From: Zea mays
Taxonomy: Eukaryota; Streptophyta; Magnoliopsida; Poales; Poaceae
Assembly (NCBI RefSeq): GCF_902167145.1
Contig: NC_050101.1
Location: forward strand, 133,640,990 to 133,704,989
Reading direction: 5' to 3'
Length of the DNA stretch: 64,000 bases
Under the pieces are notes generated by a model, which worked only from the letters and a program-made list of their open reading frames with translations, made no database searches and had not been told where the DNA came from. Positions 22,208 through 32,808 of this stretch are shown piece after piece (position 1 is the stretch's first letter; each line of letters opens with the position of its first letter). Position numbers and translations under genes: made by a program.

Positions 22208-22479
22208 TTAGTCCCTTGGTTAGTTTTACTGGTTCATGATAACCATAAAATTATTATAACTAACATGTGTTTTGCAGTTAGGTCACAGTATAGGGAATTA
22301 GGTTTTAACGGGTGAAAAAAAACCCACAGCTGAAACTTTCAGCTTAAAGAGACGGGCTCAAAAATGCGAACCAAAATGTGAATGGCTACATATCTTCGGT
22401 GTCAAAGGAGTTGTAGGATACCTACTATAGAGTTAGATCTTTTATTTTTAATTTTAGTCATACTATAAAGAGGGGTTAT

Positions 22480-23599
22480 GTATGAGTAGTTTGACCAAGA
22501 GATATCTAGTGTGGTGTTGGTACATGCATACACTTAAAACTAGTACGAGGTGTCACTCAATAGCCCTCACAAAAATTGGAGTTGAAATCGGTTTAGAAAA
22601 AACTCATTTTAAGTCAGTTAGTAGATGCTCTAGGGGCATTGGATTGTCCAGTATGCACCAGGTTGTCCGGTGTGCACCTGACAGCCGACCCAGAGAGCAT
22701 GGTTCATGCGCCCATTTGAGAAGCAGCACCGGATTGTCCGGTGTGCACCGGACATGGTCCTATGCAGTGTTCGGTGTGCTCCGTGTAACGTCTAGTTGTC
22801 AGAACTAGCCCTTGGAAGCACACCAGTGGTGCATCGGATTGTCCGGTGCATCACAACCGGAACAGAATAGTAATGACTAGATTTTGGTGGTTGGGTTATT
22901 TATACCCCTTCCACCAGCGATATTAAATGTCTTGCTGCCTCAACCATCAAGTATTCATTACTTTAAGCTTGCAAGTTCACTTTGCATAGTGAGGTTATTA
23001 GCAAAATCATAATCTCGCGTTAGAAACTCATTAGTGCACATGAGAGCCACCTATAGCATACATCGCATGCATTAGGCTTCTCTTAGTCAAGTGAAAGTAT
23101 ATGACCTATTACTCTTGGTGATCGGCATCACCTAGACGGCTCGGTGGAGTTTCGAGCGCAGTGATCACCCTGGAGGATTTGTTGGTGACCCAATTCAAGT
23201 TTGTTCGCGATTGTGGGGGAACCACCGTGTTGGAGAGGAAAATGATCATCTCATAATGAGCATTTGGTCCTTGCAAGGACTAAGAGGGAGCGATACTCTT
23301 GCACGGGTGCTCCAACAAGGACTAGTGGAGAGTGCCAACTCTCCGATACCTCGGGAAAAATTCAGAGGAGTTTTCTCGCTCTTTCTTCACATTCCGCATT
23401 TACTTTGAGCAATTTACTTTGTGTATTTGCATTCCTAGTATTTGTCATGATAACTTAGGGTTTGCTTAGAGTTTCCTAGCTTTTGTGATCTAGCTAAGTA
23501 GTTGGGTGAAGTTAGGCTTTTGTTTAGGGTTTAATCTTTTGCAAAAAAAATAGAGAAGTCTAATTCACCCCACCTTGGACATCATGATCCTTTCACCAA
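22480..23599 (+). repeat. Decayed Sirevirus-type LTR, probably solo
   Basis: It contains decayed palindromes of the CACCGGATTGTCCGGTG type at about 22640-22850 and a TATA-like TTATTTATACCCC near 22909. The U5-like part includes AACCACCGTGTTGGAG and ends ATTCACCCCACC...GATCCTTTCA near 23599. The left border is not sharp and no internal region follows. No target duplication was identified. Confidence 0.6.
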
Positions 23600-24617
23600 G
23601 GAAAAATGAACTAATTTCTCTTGAAAAAATTAAAATCTCTTGGAAAAATGAGGATACCAAACTAGTCCTTACAATCTTAATTAGTAGAAGAGACTGTGTT
23701 TCTACGATTTTTGTGTCTATAATCTTATTCAAATTCCTCCTGTTTGATTTAAGGTATACGATTGTGACGACCTTTCGCTAGGTGCCAAAGTTGTCCTTCA
23801 TTGTTCTGTTCCCCCACATTTTGTGTTCTCCGCCTTGCGTAACAGGCTGCGACCACAACTCGTTAATTTAGTCTTTTGTTAGCTGTGTTCGTCACTTCAG
23901 ATGCAGTGACGTGACCACTGATATACATGTCCAAACGTGTTGTCCAGCCCCGCCTAGCACGGGCCCATGAGCGACATATCACGAACATACCGGCTGGGCA
24001 CGAGACAGCCATTGGCTCGTACTGGGCTGTGCCAGCACGCCGTGTCAACCCGTCGGCTCAGGCCCGACATGATCAACTTGTTTTCGTGTCGTGCCGTGTC
24101 ATGAGCACGATGTGCATGTTAGTGCCAGGCCACCCAATAGCCTAAAACCTAAAACCTACTTAAAAAATAGGTAATTCATATATAAGTCACAATACAAGTC
24201 TAGATCACAATACAAAATCCAAATTCATATATAAGTCAAAATACAAGTCCTGGTCACAATTATATTCTACAGAATCTAGATTACAAAGCACAGTATTACA
24301 AGTCCTAGTGCCCAACTATAGTCCACAAAATCCAGAGCGCAATATTACACACAAAAAGAGCATAAACTTCAGCAAAATAGATACTAAATTAGGTTTGGAG
24401 CTATTGTGCAATGCTGCCTTGTTAAAAACCTTTCTAGGTAAAAAGTCACACCTCATGAGAAAACCCTAGAAAGAAAAAAAGAGTACAACCGGCTCTATAG
24501 AAAACAAATAAGTTGGAGTCCATACAAACTTTCATACACTCATTCATGACTTGAATCTTCAAGGACCATGCTTTCATGGATATCTTCCATCTCTTTGGTG
24601 TCTTTCTACACATTGTG
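23600..24617. other. Low-information stretch next to the hAT remnant
   Basis: AT-rich, without a gene that I can support. 23920-24130 has GC-rich phrases such as GTCGTGCCGTGTCATGAGCACG, which resemble the subterminal repeats of grass hAT elements and may be the 3' end of the hAT at 24618-57747. I could not place a terminal inverted repeat. Confidence 0.4.
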
Positions 24618-25289
24618 CTACATATGTGAGTCTGGTAATTTCCAGTCTTTTATACATGACAAAATCTCCACCATATCACTTGTGAGTCGGCGACGACACC
24701 CCCCAATCACTCTGCCAACCAGACTAAAAGTTGATTCAGAAGATATAGTAAAAGAAGAAACAATCATGACATCTATAGCAAGGAGTGAAAGAATAGGATA
24801 AGTAAGCTTATGTTCATGCCACCAACTCAAGATGTTGAAGTCTTCATTGAACTAGGAGAAAGTGTCACTTTCTAGAGATGAAAACAACTCTCAGACAGAG
24901 GTTGCAGTTGCAAAGGTAGCATAAGAGGGAGCAATACTACCTGATCTTGCACCATATTGGGAAAAAGAGGACTCACAATCAAAATCATCATCACCATATA
25001 TGTCATCCCAAGCCATTTTGTTCCTACCTTCATTAGCATTAGCCATTTGTTGTTGAGCCTGCAAGCGCACATTACCAAACTTTGATCCATACATCTAAAA
25101 AGTATTGGTTAACTGAGACCTTACCTTTTGTGGAAGCCCAGAGTAATCTGTACTAGTTAGAGTACACAAACGAAGAAGGGTTTAATTAAAACCTCTCATT
25201 TTAGCCCTAAGATCTACAATGAAAGCAAAGGCATACAACAAGGGTATTTATCTCCAGTATTTTAGAAATTTATCTTTCATAGGAACTAT
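24618..25289 (-). pseudogene. hAT transposase, C-terminal part (broken)
   Basis: The minus-strand reading shows the hAT family C-terminal dimerisation region: WWHEHKLTYPILSLLA, then SSESTFSLVGRVIGGC and RRRLTSDMVEIL near 24618-24830. Upstream (about 25140-25289) lies KDKFLKYW and PLLYAFAFIVDLRAKMRGF, the conserved block just before the C-terminal part. Several stop codons and frame changes are present. The rest continues at 57000-57747: the two parts are separated by element D and its passengers, and the protein order resumes across the AACTT duplication. No N-terminal BED finger is seen. Confidence 0.82.
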
Positions 25290-25294
25290 AACTT

Positions 25295-26865
25295 TGTAGG
25301 AAACGCTGAAGCCTAAGAGGGGGTGAATTAGGACTTCTAAAAACTTCTTTCTAAACTAGGCCACAAATAAATCCCTAGAACAAAACCTATGCAAATAAGC
25401 AATCTAGAATGTGCAAACTAGGTTTTGTCTATGTGTTGTTGTCTCTACCACAAAAGGAGTTTAGCAACCTAAGTTTCAATCCTATATAATACAGTAAGAC
25501 TAGTAAAGATTGCAACTTAAGTAGAGAGAGTAAATGCAAAAGATTAAAGAGCTAGTAGAGAAAGCAAACTCTCGTGGACGACGCCGGTATTTTTACCAAG
25601 GTATCCGGAACCACGCAAGGTCCCCTAATCCTCGTTGGTGCTCCTATGCAAAGGGTAGTCCATGTGAGGGCCAAGCACCACGGTCGAGTAACTCCGTAGA
25701 GAGCCACGGGCCTTCTCCACGTGCAAGTGGTGCTCCGCTTCCGGCTCCTCTTGGACACTCCCCGCCGTCTCCACTATCGAGCTTCCAGCTGAAACGTCGA
25801 AGGCTTCGTTCCCTTCGGTATACGATAGCGGTCGTGACACAAATGCGGTTGACAAAGTCTCGCAAGACTCTCGCCCCACCCGGTACAATATTACAACGGC
25901 TCGCAAAAGAGCCGAGAGGTTTTGTGGGTTTTTCTAAACTCACTCAACTAATTAGGAATAACCTAGAGCAAGCGCATAAGCGGTCTAACTAACCTAAGCA
26001 CTTAACAAAGCATCTATGCTAATCATCATGTGATTCTATTAAGCACTTGGGTGTATGAGCACTTGGAGATGTCTATAACATGTGTTGATATGTTGCTTGG
26101 GCTCCCACACCTTCAAATGACCGGTTGGAGTGGTATAAATAGCCTCTCCCTCAATTATAGCAGATTGATATAAAGCTGTTATTTCTGTTGTCGGGCGCAA
26201 CAGGCAGTCTAGTGCACACTGGACAAGTCTGGTGCCCTAGCCACATCAACCTATCATTGTGAGCTGCTGCTGCCGACCGTTGGCCAGACTATCCGATACA
26301 CACCGGACAATCCAATGCTACAACTCCCGAGAGTCCACTTACGGGGCTCTCTACGCAGGTTGTCCGGTGCACACCGGAAAATCTGGTGCGCCACTAGCTA
26401 ACTGCCCACTTCTTGGATTTCTTCACTATTTTCTTGGGCTTGTTTTGGTCTTGAGTCTTAGACTTGTGCTTGATATTTATTGATCTTCTAAGTATCTTTT
26501 AGGTATTCTTTTGAAGTGTTGCATCCTTAGAGCCTTAGGGGGTGTTTGAATGCACTAGAGCTAATAGTTAGTGGCTAAAATTAGTTGAGACATCCAAACA
26601 CGCTAGCTAATAGTTCAGCTATTAGATATTTTTGGTATATTAGTTAATAGTTAGATAGTTATTTGTTAGGTAGCTAATTCCACTAACAATTTTTAGCCAA
26701 CTAACTATTAGTTCTAGTACGTTCAAACACTCTTTTAGTTTAATCCTTTTTACATCATGTGAACTACAAATACAAACACTAGCAAACACATTAGTCCACA
26801 GACTATGTTGATCATCAAACTCTAAAATCATTTAGTCAAATGGGCCAAAGTCCATTTTCCTTACA
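25295..26865 (-). repeat. 3' LTR of element D
   Basis: Read on the minus strand it starts TGTAAGGAAAATGG after a polypurine tract and ends GTTTCCTACA. It contains decayed CACCGG...CCGGTG palindromes (about 26190-26390) and a minus-strand-facing TATA region near 26130. The length is 1571 bp, of which about 200 bp is a MITE at 26538-26734. Confidence 0.85.
26538..26734. mobile_element. Tourist-like MITE (PIF/Harbinger type) inside the LTR
   Basis: The 197-bp sequence has imperfect inverted ends (GGGGGTGTTTGAATGCAC at the left, GTACGTTCAAACACTCTT at the right). It is flanked by TTA at 26535-26537 and 26735-26737. The partner LTR of element D lacks it at the matching place (near 56865), which confirms the borders. 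Confidence 0.8.
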
Positions 26866-27914
26866 ATCTCCCCCTTTTGGTGATTGAGACAACACAACCA
26901 AAGCAAGTAATTATTTTGATGAAAAAATGCAATATACTTGCTAAGATGCATGATTGACCCTATAATGCGAGATTATGGACTTAAGCCTCCCCCTAACTCC
27001 ATAATCCAAATACTTCCTATTTTAGACCAAAACCACTTCTAGGCTCAAGATTTTTAATTTTTTTTAATTAGGTGGTGTTTGGTATTTGATATATTTTCAA
27101 TTTCTTTGGTCCCTAAAACTTCTCCCCTTTGGAATCAAACACCAAAAAAGAAGACATTAAAAGCATATAGGAAGCAATTTAGAAGACTTGCCCTCTAAAA
27201 GATTACTCCCACTAAAAGAGTGTTCTCCCCTTTGAAATAATATTCTCCCCTTTTGTATAAGATGACATACTCCCATGTCGGAGGTCCTCTACTTAGGAAA
27301 AGCTCATGAGAAAGAGAGGGGACAAGACATGATTGAATAGACTAACTCCCCTATGCATAGGTAAAAGATATATTTTAACAACATATGCATTTGTGGCAAC
27401 ATGGGAAGCATAAGATATGAAATATGGTCTAATCAAAATCTAGAGAAGACATGTAAATGATACTGATAGTGGAATGAAATCACTTGTGGATCTTGAAAGC
27501 ACTTGTAGATTTGTAGTGGAAGCTTATTGTTGTTTTTCGGGGACTCCATTTTCCTTCAATGAGGCTACTACATATAATAGACTTGAAAACAAGTATTAGT
27601 CTCAAAGATTTAGATTATAGAGTAATCTCCCAATGAAGGTGTGCATACAAGTTTTGAATACTTGTAGGAGACATGCACTTTGATTTTGAGACCAAGAGGA
27701 GTAAATTCTATATAATCCGAGCTTTGGCACATATCAGACAAAATGACACCACTTGGAAAGTATAAATTTGGAAGCATTAGTGTCATCTATTTAGGAATTT
27801 TTTAAATAAACTATGTGTCGTGTTTAAACAAACATTTTAGACCATGTAGGTTTGCTCAAGAATATGAATTGAAAACGAGCATTCCTACCATATGATTGAC
27901 CTAGTATGCATGCA
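26866..27914 (-). other. Element D 3' noncoding region with purine tracts
   Basis: On the minus strand the tract AAAAGGGGGAGAT (26866-26878) abuts the 3' LTR. Further AGGGGGAG- or AGGGGAGA-like tracts lie near 26990, 27125 and 27225-27265. No pol motif (YVDD, STAEAEY, HMDLFGP) is present in any frame that I can read. Confidence 0.7.
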
Positions 27915-29288
27915 ACTCTTGTAAGGAAAATGGACCCTGGACCATTTGGCTTAAAAGGTTTTGGTGTTTGATGATCAACATAAACTGTGGATTAATATGT
28001 TTGCTAGTATTTATGTTTGTAGTTCACAGGATGCTAAAGTGACTTGGATTAAGGCATTGAGGAAAGCAACACCTCAAAAGAAAACATTATGAAGATCAAC
28101 AAGTATCAAACTATGTCCAAGAAATGAAGAACAGTGTTGCCATGGGCAGACTGTCCGGTCGAGGACACCGGACTGTCCGGTGCTATATGCCAGACTGTCC
28201 GATGCGCCAGGGAACTTTAGCCCAACGGCTAGTTCCTTGTGGCACTGGTGGAGAGAAGCCACCGGACTGTGCGGTGTGCCACCTGAACTGTCCGGTGTGA
28301 AAGCCTGCAGCGCCAACAGTCACCTATGGTGTCCGATCCAACGGCTAGGCACACTGGACAGGGGCACTAGACTGTCTGGTGCCTCCATCGGACTGTCTGG
28401 TGTGCCGCAGAGAGCAGCAGCTTTTCTCAAACGGCTAGAATTGTGTTGGGGCCTATAAATACCCCCAACCGGCCATTCCAAGGTGTAGGAGCCCAAGCAA
28501 CATACCAAGGCATAGTATAGATATTTCCAGGTGCTCATACACCCAAGTGCTTAATAAAATCACTCGGTGACTAGCGTAGGTGCTTTGCGAAGTGCTTAGG
28601 TTAGTTAGAATGCCTTAGCGCTTGCTCTAGGTGAATCCTAGTTAGTTGAGTGAGTTTAGAAAAATCACACAACCCCTCAGCTCTTGCGTGAGCCGTTGTA
28701 ATTGTACCGAGTGGGGCGAGAGTCTTGTGAAACCGTGACAACCGAGTTTGTGTCACGGCCACCACCGTGTACCGGAGGGAACGAGGCCCACAACATTTTC
28801 ATCAGGAAGCTCGATAGTGGAGATGGCAGGGAGCATCCGAGAGGAGACAGAAGCGGAGCACCACTTGCGTGTGGAGAAAGTCTGTGGCTCTCTATGGAGT
28901 TACTCGATCGAGGTGCTTGGCCCTCGCGTGGTCTTCCCTTTGCATAGAGGCGCCAACAAGGATTAGTCGAAACCTTACGTGGTTCCAGATACCTCCGTAA
29001 AAATACCGATGTCATCCACAAGAGTTTGCATCTCTACCTTGCTCTTTAGCTTACGCATTTATATAAAGCATTTAAGTTTCAATCTTGTCTTTATAATTAG
29101 ATTGTTTAGGATTGAAACTTAGTCTTTGCGGTAGAGATAGCAACACTTAGACAAAACCTAGTTTGCACATTCTAGTTTGATTATTTGCATAGGTTTTGCT
29201 CTAGAGATTTATTTGTGGCCTAGGTTAGAGAAAGTTTTAGAAGTCCTAATTCACCCCCCTCTTAGGCGTCACTGTTTCCTTCAACTCT
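27915..29288 (+). mobile_element. Solo LTR of the element D family with perfect 5-bp duplication
   Basis: The LTR at 27920-29283 runs from TGTAAGGAAAATGG to CTGTTTCCTTCA. ACTCT duplications lie at 27915-27919 and 29284-29288. It is the same family as element D's own LTRs but in the opposite orientation, 1364 bp long, with several CACCGGACTGTCCGGTG-like palindromes at about 28150-28400 and TATAAATACCCCC near 28455. There is no internal region, so it is the product of recombination between the two LTRs of an inserted element. Confidence 0.9.
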
Positions 29289-30323
29289 ATTTAAAAGTAA
29301 ATACCACATGTACAACTAGGCACGTAAGGTAAAACTAGATACAAGAAAATAGATATGCATATCTAAAACAAGTAAATGCAATAAATCTAGTTACTTATTC
29401 ATGGGTGGGGAATTTGGGTCTAAAGTATTCACTAACCCACTTGGCAATAGACTTGATCCGATGTGATACATCTCATGATATACATCCCAATTTTTTCAAG
29501 TCTCCAAATTCCTTGATAGTCCTTTGGACTTCTCACTTCCCTCTTGGGACCCAAACCTTTTTGGTGCTTTTCATGGTTGACATAATCTCCTTTTGGCACC
29601 CAGATGTGTTTGGCCCTCTTTTCTTTGTTGGCTTCCTTGTTGGCCTTGATTGTTATCACCTTTCCATTCCTTTTCTTCTTGATGAAATATGGTGTAGCGG
29701 TCTTTTTGTCCACCTTGTTGATGTATGTGTTAGAAACTTTGCTTGTTGGCTTTTTTCTTTTGCTTCTCCCTGGTCTTCACCTTGCATTGGTAAGACTTGT
29801 GGCCTTCCTTGTGGCATAGCCTACAAACCATGATTTCTTCCTCCACATGCTTGATGACTCCCGCAATGGTGTTATCCTGAGAAGGTTGGATTTGTTTGGC
29901 TTTGCCTTTCTTATCATACAAAGCCTTACCAAGGCGAGCCACCTATTGCTTCAACAACTCATTTTCCAAAGCAACCTCGTTAGAACATGTTTCTACAACA
30001 ACATACTTTATATCAACTTAGTTGCAAGGGTTAGAATCATCAATTAAATCTAAGCAAGAAGTAGAAGCATCTTTCTTCATAATTTCAGGAATTTCAACCA
30101 AAGATGCTCCTAGGGTGATACCAATGTTTTCTAGCTTAGTAGTTAGCTCATTATTGTGAATGTTAAAAATTTACATTTTCTCTAGCAAATTTTCAATAGT
30201 ATCCTAAGATCTAGCTAACTTAGCTTTAAGTTTTTCATTCTTTGTGACATGACTATCATCGGTAGTTGAGTATGGAGCTTAAGACACTAATTGCTCAATT
30301 TTAGTTGTTAGCTCCGAAAGCTC
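29289..30323 (-). pseudogene. Element D gag, C-terminal third
   Basis: On the minus strand a coiled-coil-like stretch (ELSELTTKIEQL; later NELTTKLENIG) is followed by a second zinc knuckle CRLCHKEGHKSYQC near 29800-29840, then a basic region and HIWVPKG. Several stop codons interrupt it. The open frame ends at 29432. The stretch 29289-29431 beyond it has no protein that I recognise. Confidence 0.75.
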
Positions 30324-31535
30324 TGTTGTGGGTTTTGGAGGTTTGGATAACAACCCAATTAAAATACTAACAAATGTGCTAAGTGTTGAATAGGTGCTTA
30401 ATGCAAAGCTTACAGGGTTCAACACAAGTGAACAAGTGTGATGGTCCAAAGACTGGAATATCTATAGATAGTGGACATCACAAGTAAGATGGACATTGCT
30501 TAAGTGAGACTCAGTGTGCGTAACTCAGAGACAACCAATCAAGCCAAGGATGTAGGCAAGAAGAGCTTTGAGGTATCGAGTGCACGGGAGAAGGTCAAAG
30601 AGACCAAGGAACCCAAAGCCAGGGATGAAGAAGAAGACTTGTAAAGTCAAGGTTGATCGAGTTAAGAAGAGTTATGGTGCATCAAGGATCACTACATAAG
30701 AACATGACTTACAACCAATGAGGTAACATCTACAGTTATGTGGTGTAAGTCATAAGGCTCAAGATCAAGCTCAATAAGTGAACAAGGTCACTAGAAGGAG
30801 GAGCAGTGTCAAAACCAGAATTGGAACCAGCCCAAAAGAGCCAAGTTTACTTTGACCTTTAGTTTGGGTTGTTCCTGTGTTTGGATATGTTCTATGTGAC
30901 TTTTGCAAGGTGTTGGAGCTTATTGTATTAATCTAGATCAAGTCAAGTTGACTTGATGGTTCTAAAGCTCTGTCTAAAGTAGATCAGAAATCCTGGAGTA
31001 AAGAGGTATGATCCCAAGACTTAGTCAATTGTTTTAGTGGCTAACTATGTGTTTCTAAGTTAGGGATCATCCCAAAAGAAGACAAATTGGAGTAAAGAAC
31101 TTACACCAGTCTAGGAGCATCGGACTATCCGGTGCCCAGGCTGGCCCTCGGTGAACAGGCCGCTCTTGGGAAGTCGTTGGGGGCGCTGTGGCTATAAATC
31201 ACCAGACTGTCTGGTGTGCACCGGACTGCCTGGTGCGCCAGCCGCGCGCCTGGCCAACGGTCGGCCGTGCAATCAGCGCCAGCAACGTCAGCCAAGCCAA
31301 CGGTCATAAAGTCGCACCGGACTGTTTGGTGCGCCACCAGACTGTCCGGTGTACCAAGTGACCGAAGGGTGGCAACAGTCGGTTCATTAGGAAAGGAAGG
31401 AAATCTGCTACTGCTCATTGTCCGGTGTGCACATGCAGACGGGGAAGGTTGATTGCTTCCCATTTGAAGAACCAACGGCTAGGATCTCCCTTGGGGCTAT
31501 AAAAGGACCCCCTAGGCGTCCATCTACATGGGTGG

Positions 31536-32758
31536 TGAAAGGGAAATGTGCCCTTGGGCCATTTCTAAGTGTTTTGGTGATTTAGTGTCCAACACAAGTG
31601 TCTAAGTGTAAAAAGGTGGACAAAGTACAAATCAAGAATAAAGGTATGTTTCTCAGACTTAGTACATTGTTTTATGGACTAATGTATTGTGTCTAAGTGC
31701 TAGAAACAGGAAAAATCCAATTGGAAATGTCTTGGCTCGAGCAGCCAAGAATCTGCTGAGTCTGGGAGCACCGGACTGTCCGGTGGTGCACCGGACAGTG
31801 TCCGGTGCGCCAGGCTGGCTCGAGCGAAGTGGCCGCTCTCGGGAATTCACCGGCGACGTACGGTTAAAATTCACCGGACTGTTCGGTGTGCACCGGACTG
31901 TCCGGTGAGCCAACGGTCGGCCGGGCCAACGGTCGGCCGCGCAATCTGCGCGAGACACGTGGCTGAGCCAACGGCTAGAAGATGGCACCGGACATGTCCG
32001 GTGCGCCAACGGCTCCAAGTCTGCCAACGGTCGACTTCGCTATTTAAGGAAGGAAATCAGGCACCGGACAGTGTCCGGTGTGCACCGGACTGTCCGGTGC
32101 CCCCGATGACAGAAGGCAAGAATGGCTTTCTAGATTTGTGCTCAACGGCTCCTAGCTGCCTTGGGGCTATAAAAGGGACCCCTAGGCGCATGGAGGAGTA
32201 CACCAAGCATCCTTTGAGCATCATTGATCACTCTCACTTCATTCTTGCGCACTTGTTCGACATTCTAGTGATTTGAGCTCCGTTCTAGTGTGCTAGTCTC
32301 TTGAGCTCAAGTCTGGGTTTTGCGTGTGCGTATTTGCTGTGATCTTTGTGTCGTGTGTGAGTTGCTAATCCCTCCCTTGCTCTGTGATTCTTCGTGAACA
32401 TCTTTTGTAAGGGCGAGAGGCTCCAAGCTGTGGAGATTCCTCGCAAACGGGATTAAGAGAAGCAAAGCAACACCGTGGTATTCAAGTTGGTCTTTGGACC
32501 GCTTGAGAGGGGTTGATTGCAACCCTCGTCCGTTGGGACGCCACAACGTGGAGTAGGCAAGCGTTGGTCTTGGCCGAACCACGGGATAACCACTGTGCCA
32601 TCTCTGTGATTGATATCTCTTGGTTATTGTGTTGTGTTGAGATCCTTCTCTAGCCACTTGGCAAATTACTGTGCTAACAAGTAACCAAGTTTTGTGGCTT
32701 AAGTTTTTGAAGTGTTACAGGATCACCTATTCACCCCCCCCCCCTCTAGGTGCTCTCA
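31536..32758 (+). repeat. 5' LTR of element F
   Basis: 1223 bp, TGAAAGGGAAATG to GGTGCTCTCA. CACCGGACTGTCCGGTG palindromes cluster at about 31768-32102. TATA box TATAAAAG at 32168-32175 is expected to drive transcription of the element. The C-run before the end is 11 long here and 8 in the 3' LTR. Confidence 0.95.
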
Positions 32759-32760
32759 AT

Positions 32761-32773
32761 TGGTATCGGAGCC
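32761..32773 (+). promoter_or_regulatory. Primer binding site of element F
   Basis: TGGTATCGGAGCC lies two bases inside the 5' LTR and pairs with the 3' end of initiator Met-tRNA with one changed base relative to TGGTATCAGAGC. Confidence 0.85.
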
Positions 32774-32808
32774 GTTCTCTTCAAGAAAGGGACTAACCGC
32801 CCGAAGAG

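Noticed and set aside
30324..30328. A target duplication for solo LTR E
   Set aside because: The flanks AGCTC and ATGAT do not agree, and a weak similarity near 40737 (AGCTA) would cut the LTR before its U5 part.
31750..32110. Regularly spaced short palindromes suggesting a CRISPR-like array
   Set aside because: The units are LTR palindromes with irregular spacing, present in both LTRs of a plant retrotransposon; there are no unique spacers and no cas genes.
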